Notes under the pieces: model-generated | What the model saw: only the letters and a program-made list of their open reading frames with translations | What the model was told of the DNA's origin: nothing | Database searches by the model: none | Assembly (NCBI GenBank): GCA_036971715.1 | Contig: JAVHJL010000004.1 | Coordinates: 2,852,001-2,916,000, forward strand | Direction: 5' to 3' | DNA: 64,000 bases | Origin: Arthrobotrys musiformis | Lineage: Eukaryota; Ascomycota; Orbiliomycetes; Orbiliales; Orbiliaceae | Shown: one piece after another, positions 23,327 through 36,648 of the stretch | Layout: every line of letters starts with the position of its first letter | Position numbering within the stretch: the stretch's first letter is position 1 | Program-made: the position numbers and the translations under genes

Positions 23327-25652
23327 ATGTCAGCATCAGTTATCCCAGCCGGCGCAGGCGACACCGGGTAAGCCGCTTACCTAGATTCTTCACCAGTTCT
23401 TTTGTTTCGCGATTTGTGAATTTTATAGGCGGCTAGAGTTTTTCCGGCTGTGGTTGGTAATATGAGGTCATGTTGTCGTCGCTGCTGCGGCTGTCGCTGA
23501 TACCTGTTGGTGGAACCGAGTGTTAATTTTTTTTGGTGATGTCGACACGTTGAGTTGCTTTCTTGCTTGCCGCTTTTTTTCTTCTTATGCAGTGCATATA
23601 TGAAAAGGTTGAACGTTTTGGCTAACGTCTATAATTCTGATGTTCGGAATGGTTACAGCTCCCAGGAGCTCAAGGAGCATACCACCATTGTCGTCTTGGG
23701 TGCCTCCGGTGATCTTGCTAAGAAGAAGACCGTAGGTTCATCTATAATGCGATAGACAAGTGCCTGTGGGTACAGGTATTATTTGAGACTTCAGCTAATA
23801 GGATGCGCCAAAATGATAGTTCCCAGCTCTCTTCGGCCTGGTAAGCTTCACATTTTACCCTTTATGATTTAAAATTATATACCGAGCAGTAACCAATAAC
23901 TAATATATCTTGTGTAGCACCGAAACAACTATCTCCCGAAAGACTGCAAGATCGTTGGTTATGCCCGAACGAAGATGGACCATGAGGAATTCCTCAAGCG
24001 AGTCAAGTCCAACATCAAGACTCCTACCAAGCCCATCGAGGAACAGCTCGTAACGTTCCTGGAGAAGTGTGTCTATGTTTCTGGCCAGTATGACCAGGAC
24101 GAATCTTTCCAGGGTCTCGAGAACACACTTCGAAAGATTGAGGAAGGTCGACCAAACAATCACCGCATCTTCTACATGGCCTTGCCTCCTAGCGTCTTCA
24201 TCAGCGTTTCTCAGCACTTAAAAAAGAACAATTACCCAAAGAATGGTATTGTTAGATTAATTGTAAGAAAAACATTCCTCCCGTTGCATAAACTCGACAG
24301 AGTTCACGATATTAGGGCAACCTGATCTAACTTCTAAACCAGGTTGAAAAACCATTCGGAAAAGATCTAGAAAGCTCCCGCAAGCTGCAAAAGGCCCTCG
24401 AGCCAGACTGGACAGAGGAAGAAATCTACCGTATTGATCATTATCTTGGAAAGGAAATGGTCAAGAATCTGTTGATTCTCAGGTTCGGTAATGAGTTCTT
24501 TGGAGCCACCTGGAACAGACATCACATTAGCAATGTCCAGGTAAGAACCTTTGTACCGCAAGCGCTTAGAGAGTGGGAAATAACAAAGCATGGAGTAGAT
24601 TACATTCAAAGAGCCGTTCGGTACCGAAGGCCGTGGAGGTTATTTCGACGAGTTCGGTATTATCCGTGATGTCATGCAGAATCGTAAGTGATGGATTGCA
24701 ACAATGCGGATACCATGCAACTTTTTATCCTAACCGAATGGCTATAGACTTGATCCAACTTTTGACCATCATTGCCATGGAGCGCCCACTCTCGTTCTCT
24801 GCTGAAGATATCCGAGATGAGAAGGTCCGTGTTCTTCGAGCCATGCCACAGATTGCCGCCGAAAACGTCATCATTGGCCAGTACGGCAAGTCCGAGGATG
24901 GCACCAAGCCTGCTTATTCGGACGACGATACCGTTCCTAAGGGGAGCAGGTGCCCAACTTTCTGCGCTGTCGCCATGTTCATTAAGAACGAGAGATGGGA
25001 TGGAGTTCCCTTCATCCTGAAGGCCGGAAAGGGTGAGTTATAGCCGGCCCCAAATAACTTTAATGGGTGGAAAATACTGATAAACTTTGGAATGATAGCC
25101 CTCAATGAGCAGAAAGCTGAGATTCGCATCCAGTTCAAGGATGTCACCAGCGGTATTTTTAAGGACATTCCCCGTAACGAGCTTGTTATCCGAGTCCAAC
25201 CCGACGAAGCCGTCTATATCAAGATGAACTCCAAGTTGCCGGGCCTAAGCACCCAGACAGTCCTAACAGACTTGGACCTTACCTACAAGCGTCGCTTCAG
25301 CGACTTGAAGATCCCAGAGGCATACGAGTCTCTCATCCTTGATGCTATCAAGGGTGACCACTCCAACTTCGTTCGTGACGATGAGCTCGATGCTAGCTGG
25401 AGAATATTCTCACCCCTTCTACACTACTTGGATGAGAATCCTGAAATTCTCCCCATGTCATACCCATACGGTAAGAAAACTATCTTTTATCCATCTCGAG
25501 TTTTCCGTTGATGCTAATGTTTCTTGATGCGCATAGGCTCCCGTGGACCACCAGTCTTGGATGACTTCACCTCATCCTATGGCTACAAATTCAACGATCA
25601 AGTTGGATACCAATGGCCAGTTCAGAGTACCGAGCTCCCACACAAGCTCTAG
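23327..25652 (+). CDS. gsdA: Glucose-6-phosphate 1-dehydrogenase
   Basis: There are nine exons: 23327-23367, 23659-23731, 23820-23840, 23918-24262, 24343-24540, 24599-24683, 24748-25032, 25099-25470 and 25537-25652. They encode 511 residues, the normal fungal length. The enzyme oxidises glucose-6-phosphate with NADP+ to 6-phosphogluconolactone, the first and NADPH-yielding step of the cytosolic oxidative pentose phosphate pathway. Landmarks are the dinucleotide motif GASGDL (residues 28-33), the substrate and active-site block RIDHYLGKE (190-198, catalytic His193), HHISNVQITFKEPFGTEGRGG, and the C-terminal SRGPPVLDDF. The first intron is 291 nt, far longer than the others (58-88 nt), and exon 3 is only 21 nt (FPALFGL). 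Splice phases are consistent throughout. The SUT1-like sugar transporter lies downstream on the same strand. Confidence 0.97.
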
Positions 25653-26818
25653 GCTGGTTCCTTCCTTCTCCATCTTGAGGACTGACTACAATTCCCAACT
25701 AATATATGAAATGGAGAAAAATAACTGCTTGTGTACGGCACCTGTCGGGCCTGCCATGAGATAAAGATATGGGGTATTCACCACAGGATTCTCTACATCG
25801 AGTGTTTTATTCTACGAAAAGTATGGTTCTATTTTATTTACTTACTATCGGGGGGGAAAAGGGAAGAGCGCTTGAACAAGAAATAGCGAGAAAGGCCGCC
25901 GGTTCTTGTATGTCGATTCTCCCTCGCATCAAGGCGATGCCGATTGTTTTATTTATTTTTCCTTTACAACAGCTGTTTCTTATTACTAGGCTCCAAGTTC
26001 TCTCTTTTTTTTTTCTCTGCCTGTTTACTGAATCTTGATTTATATCTTATCGAATGCAAACGACAATCCAATAAATGAGCTAAACTTGAACCAAATACCC
26101 CATTCGTCCCCCCTGAAGGGGACTCCCCAATAGGCTCCAGGTGAATGCAAGGAGCGACGCCCACGTAGTACAAACCCCGTAATCCGACCGCGAATCTCGG
26201 TACCAAGTAAGGTACTGTGCAGATAGAGATTATATATGTACCGTGCACATATCCAAGGCAGATGAGCTTGCGACCTTGCACACCCCCAGACTATTGTTGG
26301 GGGTCAGCGCAGCCCGCTAAATATGGAAAAACAAGCAGATCGAGTTTCGCTTGGCCGAACGAACAAGCATTGCATGCGGAAGCACACGCCAGATACCTGT
26401 TAAAGCAAGAAAAGCTGTCTTGTCGTTGGAGCTTGGTCCCCTGAAGCTCGTTCGCGGTGGGTAAAATGACATAAGGAAAAAGGAAAAAGGGCTGGCCGGT
26501 GGGTCAACCTGCTTCCGCTGCCCGCGCTGCCCGGTTCGCTCAACATTTTCGATGGTGGTGGCCTCTTCCGTCCCGAAAGGAAACGGCCTGTTTAATCTTC
26601 TTTGATATCAACCGGATAACCTTCCAAGCAAGCTCCCTTTTTCAATTAAACTGTATTACCATAAAAACCTCACTCGCGCGTGAGGGTTCAACATTCGACT
26701 TCTTTCTTGTTGTATATACGGACTGGATTCACCCCCGGCCGACACAGCGTTTACCGGTTCTCCTTTTCCTTTCCTTTCCTTTCCGTTCCATTCGGATTTT
26801 TGGACTGGATGAGCTTTA
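25653..26818. other. Intergenic G6PD 3' / transporter 5' region
   Basis: This is 1.17 kb between two rightward genes. Pyrimidine-rich TTTCC repeats at 26761-26785 lie just upstream of the transporter start. I see no gene. Confidence 0.6.
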
Positions 26819-29362
26819 ATGGCCTCAGCAACATGGGTGGGAACGCCGTCGATACGCGGGTCGAGCAACGCTGCGCGCATGGCGCTGCTGACGGTCTGTT
26901 TGGCGGGAGTGCAGTATGTCCGAACGACCATTCGATATATTACTATTAGAGGTGTGATGCTGATGTTTTATGTTCGTGATGATAGGTTTACATGGGGAAT
27001 TGAAATGGCTTGTATGTTTTTCCTTTCTCTCGAGACTTCCTTATCTCTACCCACGGACCTGCGAAAACTCGAGGTTTTTACCTACAAGCTACGTCATAAC
27101 ACTCACGACTAACCAACAAACCCTCCTTCCAATCTACGAATTGATGGAAATATAGATTGTACGCCGTATCTACTCTCCCTCGGGGTTTCGAAAAGTAAAA
27201 CGTCGCTGGTATGGATCGCTGGACCGTTGTCGGGGTTGATTACCCAGCCTATAGTGGGGGCTATGGCAGATAGATCGCGGCTGAAGTGGGGCCGTCGGAG
27301 ACCGTTCATGATCGCGGGGACGGCTATGGTGTTTTTGAGTCTGTTGGTTTTGGGGTGGACGTCGGAGATCGTGGGGTTGTTTGTGAGGGATGATGAGGAT
27401 CGGGTGGGTTTATTCTGTGCTTTGGGATGATGGGGCTTGAGGGCTGATATGTGGGATTTAGCATAAAAATGCGACGGTGGTTGTGGCGGTATTGTCGATT
27501 TACGTGCTTGATTTTGCGGTTAATGCTGGTAAGTGCCCACTGGGGTTTCTCTTCTAGATTTGTTTGGGTGTGATTGTGTTTTATAAAGAACGAGACTGAG
27601 ATGAAATGGATTTAGTACAGGCGAGCTGTAGGGCGATTATAGTGGATACGTTATCGATACGGCGGCAGCAGCAAGGGAGCGCTTGGGGTATGGCATTCTA
27701 CGAAATCCTTCGAGAGAGGACGAAGTTACGAGGGAGAGTTGTGCTCACGAAAGTTCATTACTAGCGAGTCGAATGATTGCTGCTGGCAATGTGATCAGTT
27801 ATCTTGCGTGAGTATACTTCTACATCATGACAGAGGTGCTTTTGTATATGAAGGTTGGGGACTAATGGGCCGTGAAGTGGTTCCATAGATTTGGTCGGTA
27901 TATTCGGACACTGGTTCCTCGGAAATACCCAGTTCAAGAAGCTTTGTCTAATCGCCTCTGCCATCCTTGCTGGAACCGTCGGGCTCACATCGTGGGCTGT
28001 CACTGAGAGGGTATTGCTATCAAGAAGGTTGGTTTTTCTCCAGTTAATATCATGAGATAGCTCACCTGCTAATTATCGGGTACCCAGAGAATCCGATACC
28101 AAGGAAGGGGTATTCCACATCTTCGTCGTGATCTACCAAACCCTCTTCAGCCTTCCCAACCGCATCCGTGCGATATGCTTCATCCAATACTTCGCCTGGC
28201 TCGGTTGGTTCCCCTTCCTCTTCTTCTCCAGCACCTGGGTCGGCGAAGTCTACCAACGATACGACCAAACGAAACAACCAAAGGAAGATGACGGCCGACC
28301 TAAAGACGCCGTAGCGGATATAGCACGAGTCGGAAGCATGGCGCTAGTTTTATTCGCCATCGTATCATTGTTGGGATCGATCACCCTCCCCTGGTTGGTG
28401 AAATCCCCACCATCGGATACGGAGCATAAACGACGACCGCCAAAGATCGCGGTTATAACGAGGGTACTGAAGGCGATTCAACCGTTTAAACCATCGCTCA
28501 CGATGGCATGGATGGTCTCGCATGTTATTTTTGCCGTTGCGATGTCTTTGGCTATTTTTGCGGATTCTTTGAAGTTCGCTACGGTGCTGGTGGTTTTATG
28601 CGGGATGTAGGTGCATTACATACCCCATTTCATACTTTAATTACGGAGAACTGACTTTCTAGACCATGGGCGATAACCTGCTGGGCACCCTTCGCCATGC
28701 TGGGCGAGGAAATAAACCGCATCAGCCACGGTTCCGATGCGGATAGATTGATGAGCCAGTCGGGCGAGGTATACAACCGTCTCCAGCAACTAGCAGAAGA
28801 AGAAGCAGACGCAGACCACGAAGAACGACAACGGCTCAATAAGGAAAGCGACACCCCCAGCTCCGACGAGGAAGATAACAACGAACTCGATATCGGCCAT
28901 ACCAGCAGTCGCCGGGGTAGCAATACCCACACCCCTCGTCGATCGGATATAGAATCCGGCGGTAACCTAAATCTACGAATCCCACCGCGGAGCCCCGGCG
29001 GCGGTAGTAGTAGAAATAGCGATGACGATGGTAACATGTCCCCCACGCTTCACATCGTACAAACACCGGAGTTGCAAACGGAGGAAGGGCAGAATTCGTC
29101 GACGGGGGAGTTGGCGGGGATATACCTCGGTATACTGAATCTATTCATCACGCTGCCGCAGTTCGTGGGGAGTTTTGTCAGTTTTGTTGTATTTGCCATC
29201 TTGGAGCCCGGGAAGAGCCCGGAGCTTGCTGAGGGCGGTGGGGAGCAAGTACCGCAGGAGCCGAAGAAGGGGGTTAATGCTATTGCGGTTACGATGTTGA
29301 TCGGTGGTCTTGGGAGTATTGTGGCCGCGTGGCGGACGTGGAAGTTACCGCAGGTTAGATGA
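26819..29362 (+). CDS. SUT1/SLC45-like sugar:proton symporter (GPH/MFS)
   Basis: There are nine exons: 26819-26913, 26986-27011, 27156-27403, 27462-27528, 27616-27687, 27765-27807, 27878-28027, 28088-28606 and 28663-29362. They encode 639 residues. The ATG follows an in-frame TAA directly, so the start is fixed. The protein resembles fungal alpha-glucoside/sucrose permeases of the SLC45 group (Schizosaccharomyces Sut1 type). Features are GVQFTWGIEMAYCTPYLLSLG as TM1, WIAGPLSGLITQPIVGAMAD as TM2, the cytoplasmic WGRRRPF motif, VQASCRAIIVD, and FAWLGWFPFLFF in TM7. Multiple hydrophobic helices are visible. A large Ser/Glu/Asp-rich loop (about 160 residues, 28700-29100) lies before the last two helices. 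It should sit in the plasma membrane and import disaccharides with protons. The substrate is inferred. Exons of 26 and 43 nt are unusually short. Confidence 0.92.
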
Positions 29363-30361
29363 GTATTATATACCTACCTTACATATATTCTTTTCACGGT
29401 AATATATGTCGTTTTGTTGAATATGCAAATGAAAGATGCCCGGATGTTTTCCCCTTTCCTTACCGTTTCCCTTTTCTCTCCCTCTTATGTTTTGAAATAA
29501 ATGTTTTACTATATATATTTAAATTTTAGCGGACAAGCGCTGTTGTGTGTAATGTAGCATGCATGGTCTTTTATTGTTTCTTGATAACCTGGGTTTCATA
29601 GATTTGTAATTGGATTTCTGGCTTTGCCCGGTCTCGTTCTATATACCTTCTCGGTGCGCGTACAACTTATATCTCCTTCTCTCGTCTTTACTGTAAGCAT
29701 TTTCTCTACCCCCTAAAAGTTCTTCTTAGGGTGATAGGAGGTATAACTCATATGAAAATCAGCCATGTTAAAAAGATAGCAGCGGTCGTCATGTAATTCA
29801 TTATCGTGTACACTAATTGTGAAGGAACAGAAGAATAGAAGCAACAGCACGGCTAATTACAATGGTGCGTATTATAATGATAATGATAAAAAGAACCAAA
29901 ATGGAAAAAGCGCACAATAGTGTTTCGTTTTGTTTTTCGTTCCAGCAATTAATAGAAAAAGACAGAAAGAAGGCTTCATATACGTCGTTTTTGTTCGTGA
30001 GTGGGAAAAGCAAAATTCATTAATAAAGGATGGTGATGAAGAGGAGGGGAAATAGGTATTTAGGTATTTGTGGAGGGAAACTAGCAAGCGAATGGGAGGG
30101 GGTAATGGTGATATATAGGTACTTCCTTCTCTCCCTTCCGCTTGTGCATTGAGTATTTATTTATATGATTTACCCAGATTGGCCGTTAGAGTTCGCTCCG
30201 GCTTCGAGAGGGGGAGCAGCCTCCTTCTTTGGCCTTGATTTCTTACGCCGGATCCGATTTCTCTTCGCCGGGTCACTCTTCTTCTTCTTCTTAGAAAAGA
30301 AAGTCCGGACCTTTTTAAGGAAGTTCAACCCCGTTGTTCTAGAACTCAGAAGCGCGGGCTC
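29363..30361. other. Convergent intergenic region
   Basis: This is 1 kb between the convergent transporter and PhoD stop codons. It is AT-rich at 29480-29530 and 29870-29950. No gene is supported. Confidence 0.65.
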
Positions 30362-33300
30362 CTACTCCGCACGCTTCTGCAGAACCGGGGTCGTAAATCC
30401 GTACGCCTTGGTATGTCCGTGCGGATCGGTCTGGTCGACTTCGAAGTTGATAACTAGGTCAAGACCGCCCCTGAAGTCGATGTTTGTTTCCTTTTCCGCC
30501 TCGAGGGGTTTGGTAATATCGGTGTACTCGCCAACGTGGCTGCCGGTATGATTTTCGCTGATGCGGCAGTAGTTTCTGGCTGGTAGGGTAGTATTATTGT
30601 TGCGTTTCTTGCCCTTCGGATCCGTGAAAAAGATCTTGATTTGTTCCTCGTGAGTATCCCGTTGGAGTTTGTGGATTTTGTTCCTCTTGTTGAGGAGGTC
30701 GGCTAGTGCGTTTGGCGGAGGCTTTGTTTTTGATGTTGTTAGCTTTATGTGTAAAGATGGAGGGAATGAGGAGAACCTTACAGTATTGACGATAGCGGAC
30801 GAAACGACGTTCACCATATATCTGAAGTCGTTAACCTTGGGGATTTTCAATCCCGACCTAGAGATGAAATGCCCAAATGTGCCCAAGTGAACATCGCCGC
30901 TAGAAAAACAATTAGCATAATGTATGTCGATTAGTCATAATCGTTCGATTTCTTACCCTAGGAATGTCACTCGGCAGTCTTTGGCCGCAGCCAACTTCTG
31001 GAGCTCCAAAATCAACCAATTTCTTTCGCGCTTGTGGCCGCGCGCGGTCCAATGATCCATCATATCTGCATATCTGTTAGTTCCATATCCACAAAGCAAT
31101 TGAACTGAAAATAGATGAAAACGAACCATCAAGTAACTCTACACCACCATCAAACTTATTGAGGAAACCATTTAATGTTCCATCGTGTCGTTTGCTAGCA
31201 AAATACTTGATCGGATCCATCAACGAGGAAGTAAGGATATTTTCCAGCCAAACCAATCTTGGGTAGGCAATTGGCACTCCCAACAGGATGATGAGATGCT
31301 TGGTTTGTCCTGGTATGATCTCCTGCTCCAGCCTTTGGAAAATACGGGTGTAGGTTTCGTTGGTCAACAGAAGGTCACGAGTACGCTCTGTTCGACAGTC
31401 GAGGGCCATGAAAGCCACCCTACGACCGAGGAACATGAAAGTACTTCGCGACGGTTCCTGAATATATGGCCCCGGTTGGGCACCGAGAACCCAACTTGGC
31501 TCCGCCGGTTCACCTTCCGTGAGTGTCGTGTGATGCTGGAACAGTAGGTAATATTTGAACGCCACGGTACCCAGACCGGCGAACACCGGGCAGGCGTTGA
31601 ATGCCTCCGGGTACGACCCAAACCCGTCAATGATATCGTGGTCATCGTAGCAGTTCGCCGAAGGAATCGTACTACTTGTGATACCGAACAGGCCTTGAGA
31701 GAACCACAGACAGTAACGGTTCAAGTAGAATGTCTCCAGCTCTTCTCGGAATTCCTGGTCGAACGGGGTGTTGTCCTTGACGTTCTGGTCCTTTATCGCA
31801 AGCCAGTCCTTGAACTTGGGTGATTGCACCGAAACGCAGTCATTGTAGAGCTGGTCACCCCCACCGAGCATGACGTGGAATGGCTTCTTGTAATGGTTTC
31901 GTAGAACATCTCGCCACAGCGGGTCCGGCCCGCAGAATTTGTTCGGATCTACGGCCATACTAAACCCATTGCAACTGTGGAACATGATGTTCATGGTTTC
32001 ATTTGCACCAGGTACATAGAATGCGAGCAATCCTCCATTGTTTATCCGATATGCGATCCGTTGCTCTTCGGCGCCTAGTTCAATCTCGAGATTGAATCGC
32101 CAAAATGTCACGCCTTTCTCGGCGTGGATTTTCTCAGCTGGGAAATCCTTTGCTTTGCCCTGCCTTTCGCCGTCCTTTCTAAAACGACCGCTGCCACCAG
32201 GTTTTGGTGGATTTTTCGCTGGTCCGAAGTTGTAACGGAGGGATGGGGGTAGCTCTTCGTCGCCTGTTCTGTTCAGGTCTGAGGCGGAAAATGCACTCGC
32301 ACTCGAGACGGTAGAGGCACGGCGAACTTCCTGGGTTTCTCCGACGGCGTTGATTGTTGGAATTTCTGCACCTTCGTCGGAAGGTGCTGCAGCACTCGGT
32401 ATTTCACCACCCTGTCCAAACAGACGTATGAACGGGACAGGCTCGTAGGTCGACTCGTCGTCCTTGGTAACGATAAGAATTGAACCGCGCCAGATCTCGA
32501 GCCCATCTTCCTGTCGAAGGCCGGTATAGCGAAGCAAAGGTCCACATCTGACTTTGAGGGGTGGAACAAACCCAGCAGATACTATAGGACGGCTGGGTTA
32601 AACCGGTTCACTGGTTGTACGGGGGAAGCTAAACTTACTAGGCACGGCAGGGACGTCAGGTCCCTCATCAACTAACTCGAGATCTGGGAGACAAAGATGG
32701 GCGCAGGTGGAGGGCCATCGTGGCTCCTCCCCGACGTCTAAATACATTCCTTCTCTATGTGGTAAGGGAAGTTCACCTTCCTTCTTGTGGTGGTGAAGGT
32801 GGAACCGTCCCTTGTGGCGATCGACGACCTTTGGCTCGATTCTTGATGGCTCTCCGTTTATCGATCGCGCATTGATGCTCCTGGCCGATACGGGGGTACG
32901 AGTCCCTCCCGAATGACCAGTGGGTGGAGGAGGTAGAGTATCCATGACTGAAAATCCAACTGGTTCACGAGGCTTTCTGATGGTTCCTTGTTCCTTTTCT
33001 TGTCGAGCTCGTTCGGCGAATGATGCAGAATAGCGACGCTTGTCCTCTGGCGGTTGAGACGGTGTAGATAGGGAAGCCGATCGTCCTACGTGGGTTTGCT
33101 TGAAGGCTGACGGTGGAGAAGCCTCAGTTGCAGTGGGCGAGTCGGGGTGCGCGATCGCAGTCTGCTTGGAAGGGATCTCGGTGCTTCGCAAAAGGCGCTG
33201 AGCTTGCTTTCTGGAGAGAGTTCGTGTGACTCCGGCGCTGTTTGAAGCAGATTCTGGACCGATCAGGCCTTCTTCTTTACCAATCCGTTGAAGTTCGAGC

Positions 33301-33957
33301 TGGAGTTTCTGCAGGGGACCTCGATCGTCGGCTCTGTGCAGATGAGCTATGATGTCAGCGAGAGCATCGACCAACCAGCGAGCAGGGAATATAATTATAC
33401 GCAGATGCAATAGGAGAATGCAAGGAAATTATACTAAATAAACTAAATTTTTTTCAAAAAAAAGCATGAGGAATTTTATACCAAAGCAAGGGATTGATTA
33501 ATTGGGAGCTGCAATGCGATGCATACCTGGTGAATACTGGTTTGGAAGCGTTCAGGGAGCTTCTACGCGGCTCGATGTTGGGCTGCTTCGCGCTGGAACT
33601 GCGCTGCTTGGCAGTTGTCGCTTCTCGGTAGGCCGCTGCTGCTGCTGCTACCGCTGCCACCGGGGAGGTTGGTAGTGCTGCTGGTGCTGGCGCTGGTGCT
33701 GGCGTTGGGTCAGAAACAACGCGACCTTTCCCTTTTCGCACACGTAACGCTGGCGGACTGTTTTCCGTCGCAGTCGCAGTCACAGATGAGTGATGGCGCC
33801 GGTGCTGGGAATGCGGATGGGAATTCGTCCGAGGGGATGTTGATGGAGACGATGAAGAGGCTCCTCCAATGCTCGCGTCACGTTGGGGAATGCGGATGTG
33901 ATGAAGCTGACGCTGGTTTCTGGGAGGGGACGGGTTCACGCTCGATTCGGGATCCAT
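30362..33957 (-). CDS. PhoD-like metallophosphatase domain protein
   Basis: There are six exons on the minus strand: 33527-33957, 32639-33333, 31127-32581, 30957-31065, 30782-30899 and 30362-30721. They encode 1055 residues. Residues 1 to about 370 are low complexity (Ser/Pro/Ala/Arg) with an Ala run after PAPAPAALP. The conserved part begins VPPLKVRCGPLLRYTGL. The PhoD-like metallophosphatase motifs follow: MLGGGDQLYND (about residue 613), NCYDDHDIIDGFGSYP (about 690) and FLGGDVHLG (about 895-903). These supply the Asp/His/Asn metal ligands of the family. No signal peptide or membrane span is seen, so it is probably cytosolic or cell-periphery, unlike bacterial secreted PhoD. The substrate is unknown. 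The fifth intron (30722-30781) is 60 nt with no stop, so retention would add 20 residues in frame. Confidence 0.92.
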
Positions 33958-36648
33958 TCTCTATTTCAATCTCATTCAACCTCGCTCGATTCAACCTCGA
34001 GCTCGACTGGCCTCCAAAAAAAATAAAACACTGAAAAGAAAAAATAAAAAAAAAACGCCCGATCCAAAGCTGAGGAAGGCTAAAGGAGCAGCTGCCCTTG
34101 CTCCGAGACCAGGTGAGATATGCACCGTCGTTACGTCGACGTCCCGGTCTGCCTTAGTTCCACTCGACAGCAGATTCCTTGATTTCCTTCGTCTGGGATT
34201 GGTTCGGTATTCGGTTGACAAAGAGTGCTCAACTAGTTTGGATCGCGGTTCACAATTGCTCGATTTGTTTTAGATTGCGCATCTGTTCGAGCTCGAGTGC
34301 AAAGGACGAAAAAGAAGTCCATGGCTGGAAGGGGCGCACGGCCTGCAGCCAATCGTTCGGTCTTGACAAACCATGCATGGTGATGTCTATCTAGGTAGTT
34401 ACCCAGGACTTAAAAGTCTTGTCCGCCGGCAAACTCGGTCTGAGGCTGGAAATCTCAACCAGCTCACTGTTGGATCCACAAGGGAAAGGATGAAAAGTTT
34501 TTTTCTATCGAATCGCTCTTACTGCATATCACATCAGTTTATTATCAGTTCAGTCCTGAAACCACGTAAGCTCTCGCACTATGATGCTTGGTATATCTCA
34601 ACAGTTTGCATTGTCCCATTATCTCCGTCAACCTGAGGGAGCGAACATGGAGGTACATACATTCGATTCGGATCCACCCTCATGACAAATTTAGGACCTG
34701 GTCGTACAGCCACCTGCCACACATCTCCAACTTGCATTTCGTCTAGCCATCATCATCAGGTCCAGCTGGAGGGTGCAAGCCGAGTCTTGTCACGCGGAAT
34801 AGTCGAAGGCCGCGGCAGATGACATCTACGCTTGTTTCCGTTGTCGATAAATGGGCGGTGTTTGCCATGGTGCATGATTTTTCTCGGAAAGCGGGAGCAG
34901 GGGTCCACTTTCACGAACTTTCAAATCCGTCGGCAAACATTTATGTACGGGGTACGATAGGTAGGTGTGACAAGACAGGTTGAATGAAAAAAAAAAAGGC
35001 GTTTCTGGGGAAATAGGCTCGTGATTGGTGTGAATGAACATGCAAGTGTGCCTGTTGATAGACTGGGGCTTCTAGGGATTCATAGCGGTCTATACGGACG
35101 GTGCGGCAGAGTACTAGTATACTATGGCTTATATATATTCATTCACGCACTCTCTCTACTTTGGGCTGCATACTTATATATCGACAAGTTGCAAGCCCTC
35201 ATTCCACTGACATCACGAGAGTGCTTCTAGGGTTTGCTGCACCTATCAGATCCAGCTAACCCTCGATAGAAAGCACGGACCGATTATTATTTCACCTTTG
35301 AAAGTCAAAATTTCGGCAGCGGACCGCAGTATTGACTCGATAACTCAACTTAATTCGTGTTCGTCATCGGCGTGTTTGCATTCAGCGCAGAATACACATG
35401 ATAACCGATTTGGATTGCTCCAATGCGGAAGGCACTTTTCCAGTAAGAAGTGCAACCCACAGCATTGAAGGGTATGTCCAGAGAAAGGAAGAAACGCCAG
35501 CCTCCTGACACGAACACCGAAAAGCGGTGTTCCAACTTACATGCCCCAATTATCGGTATCAGAAAATTACATTTAGCCGGAATATCAGCGTTTGATCTTT
35601 CAGGAGCCAAACTCGCTGTGCTTTTTCGACTTCAAAGCCTCAAGTTTCGGGGGGGAATCAGAGGTGTGTTGGTTGAGCAAAATGCAACGTATCAGCAAGC
35701 TTCTTAGCTTATAAGCTGACAAGCTCAGAGCTCTCGGAAAGGTAGGTCGGTACACAGGCCGAAGGGATAAACTATAAACCATACAATACCATTGACTGTG
35801 GTTGCAATTGATTAGTCGTATTCGAATATTCCTTGCCCTTGACGATGGTAATAATCACAATGGAACCCTTGACCGGGGCGGGTAGCTGTCCGATAATATA
35901 TCATGTCAGCATTTGAAGAGTTTTCTAGTTTTTCATCGGGTGATGAATTGAGTACACAGTGTCAAGTTCCAACATCAACAGTCGGCGCAAGCGCAGTACA
36001 GATATCAGCATCGATCATAACATATAACGTCTATGTCCATGTTGTTATAGATAGTACCTATGTTCTATGTGGTTCCTGGTACGGGCATGTCCCTCGTGCA
36101 CTGCCGCTGAGGCCAGACGGTCGTGTGTGTATTGTATTTTAAGCCTAAGCAAGCAAGTACTCGGCGCTCTATTGGCCAGCCGGATTTGTGAAACCGGCGG
36201 CGAATTTCTGAAATCTGTGCCCAAATCTGGCAAGGTCCCATTGCAAGCCCAAGCTCAGGAGACAAGCAACGTAACCTTTAAGCAAAAGCGTCGTCTGCAA
36301 CTTCCCATCTGTCAATCGGACATTATCGATGATACGAATACGATCCCTCGCTCCCCTTTGACTCTGCAGTTGCATACATATTGTTATTATCCACCTGCTT
36401 TATATACTTACTTTAAGTATATATATCGATATCAACAACCTCAACGTGCTCAGTGCGGTGCGTATCTTTAGAATAGAGACAAAGTCGTGTTGGAGGATCA
36501 TCAACGGGCAACGCATGGTGGGCTATCACCGAACATCAAGGCCACTTCCCCCAAACCAACCAACCACCGTCCTCTCCCAATTCATCTCGGCCGGCTTTAT
36601 CGACCCTCTTGTCCCACATACAGGCTGGCTTGACATCTGCGACCGACC
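33958..36648. other. Divergent intergenic region PhoD/kexin
   Basis: This is 2.7 kb between two divergent starts. It must contain both promoters. Several short open frames are present, none with coding character I trust. The stretch 36395-36435 is TA-rich, upstream of the kexin gene. Confidence 0.6.
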
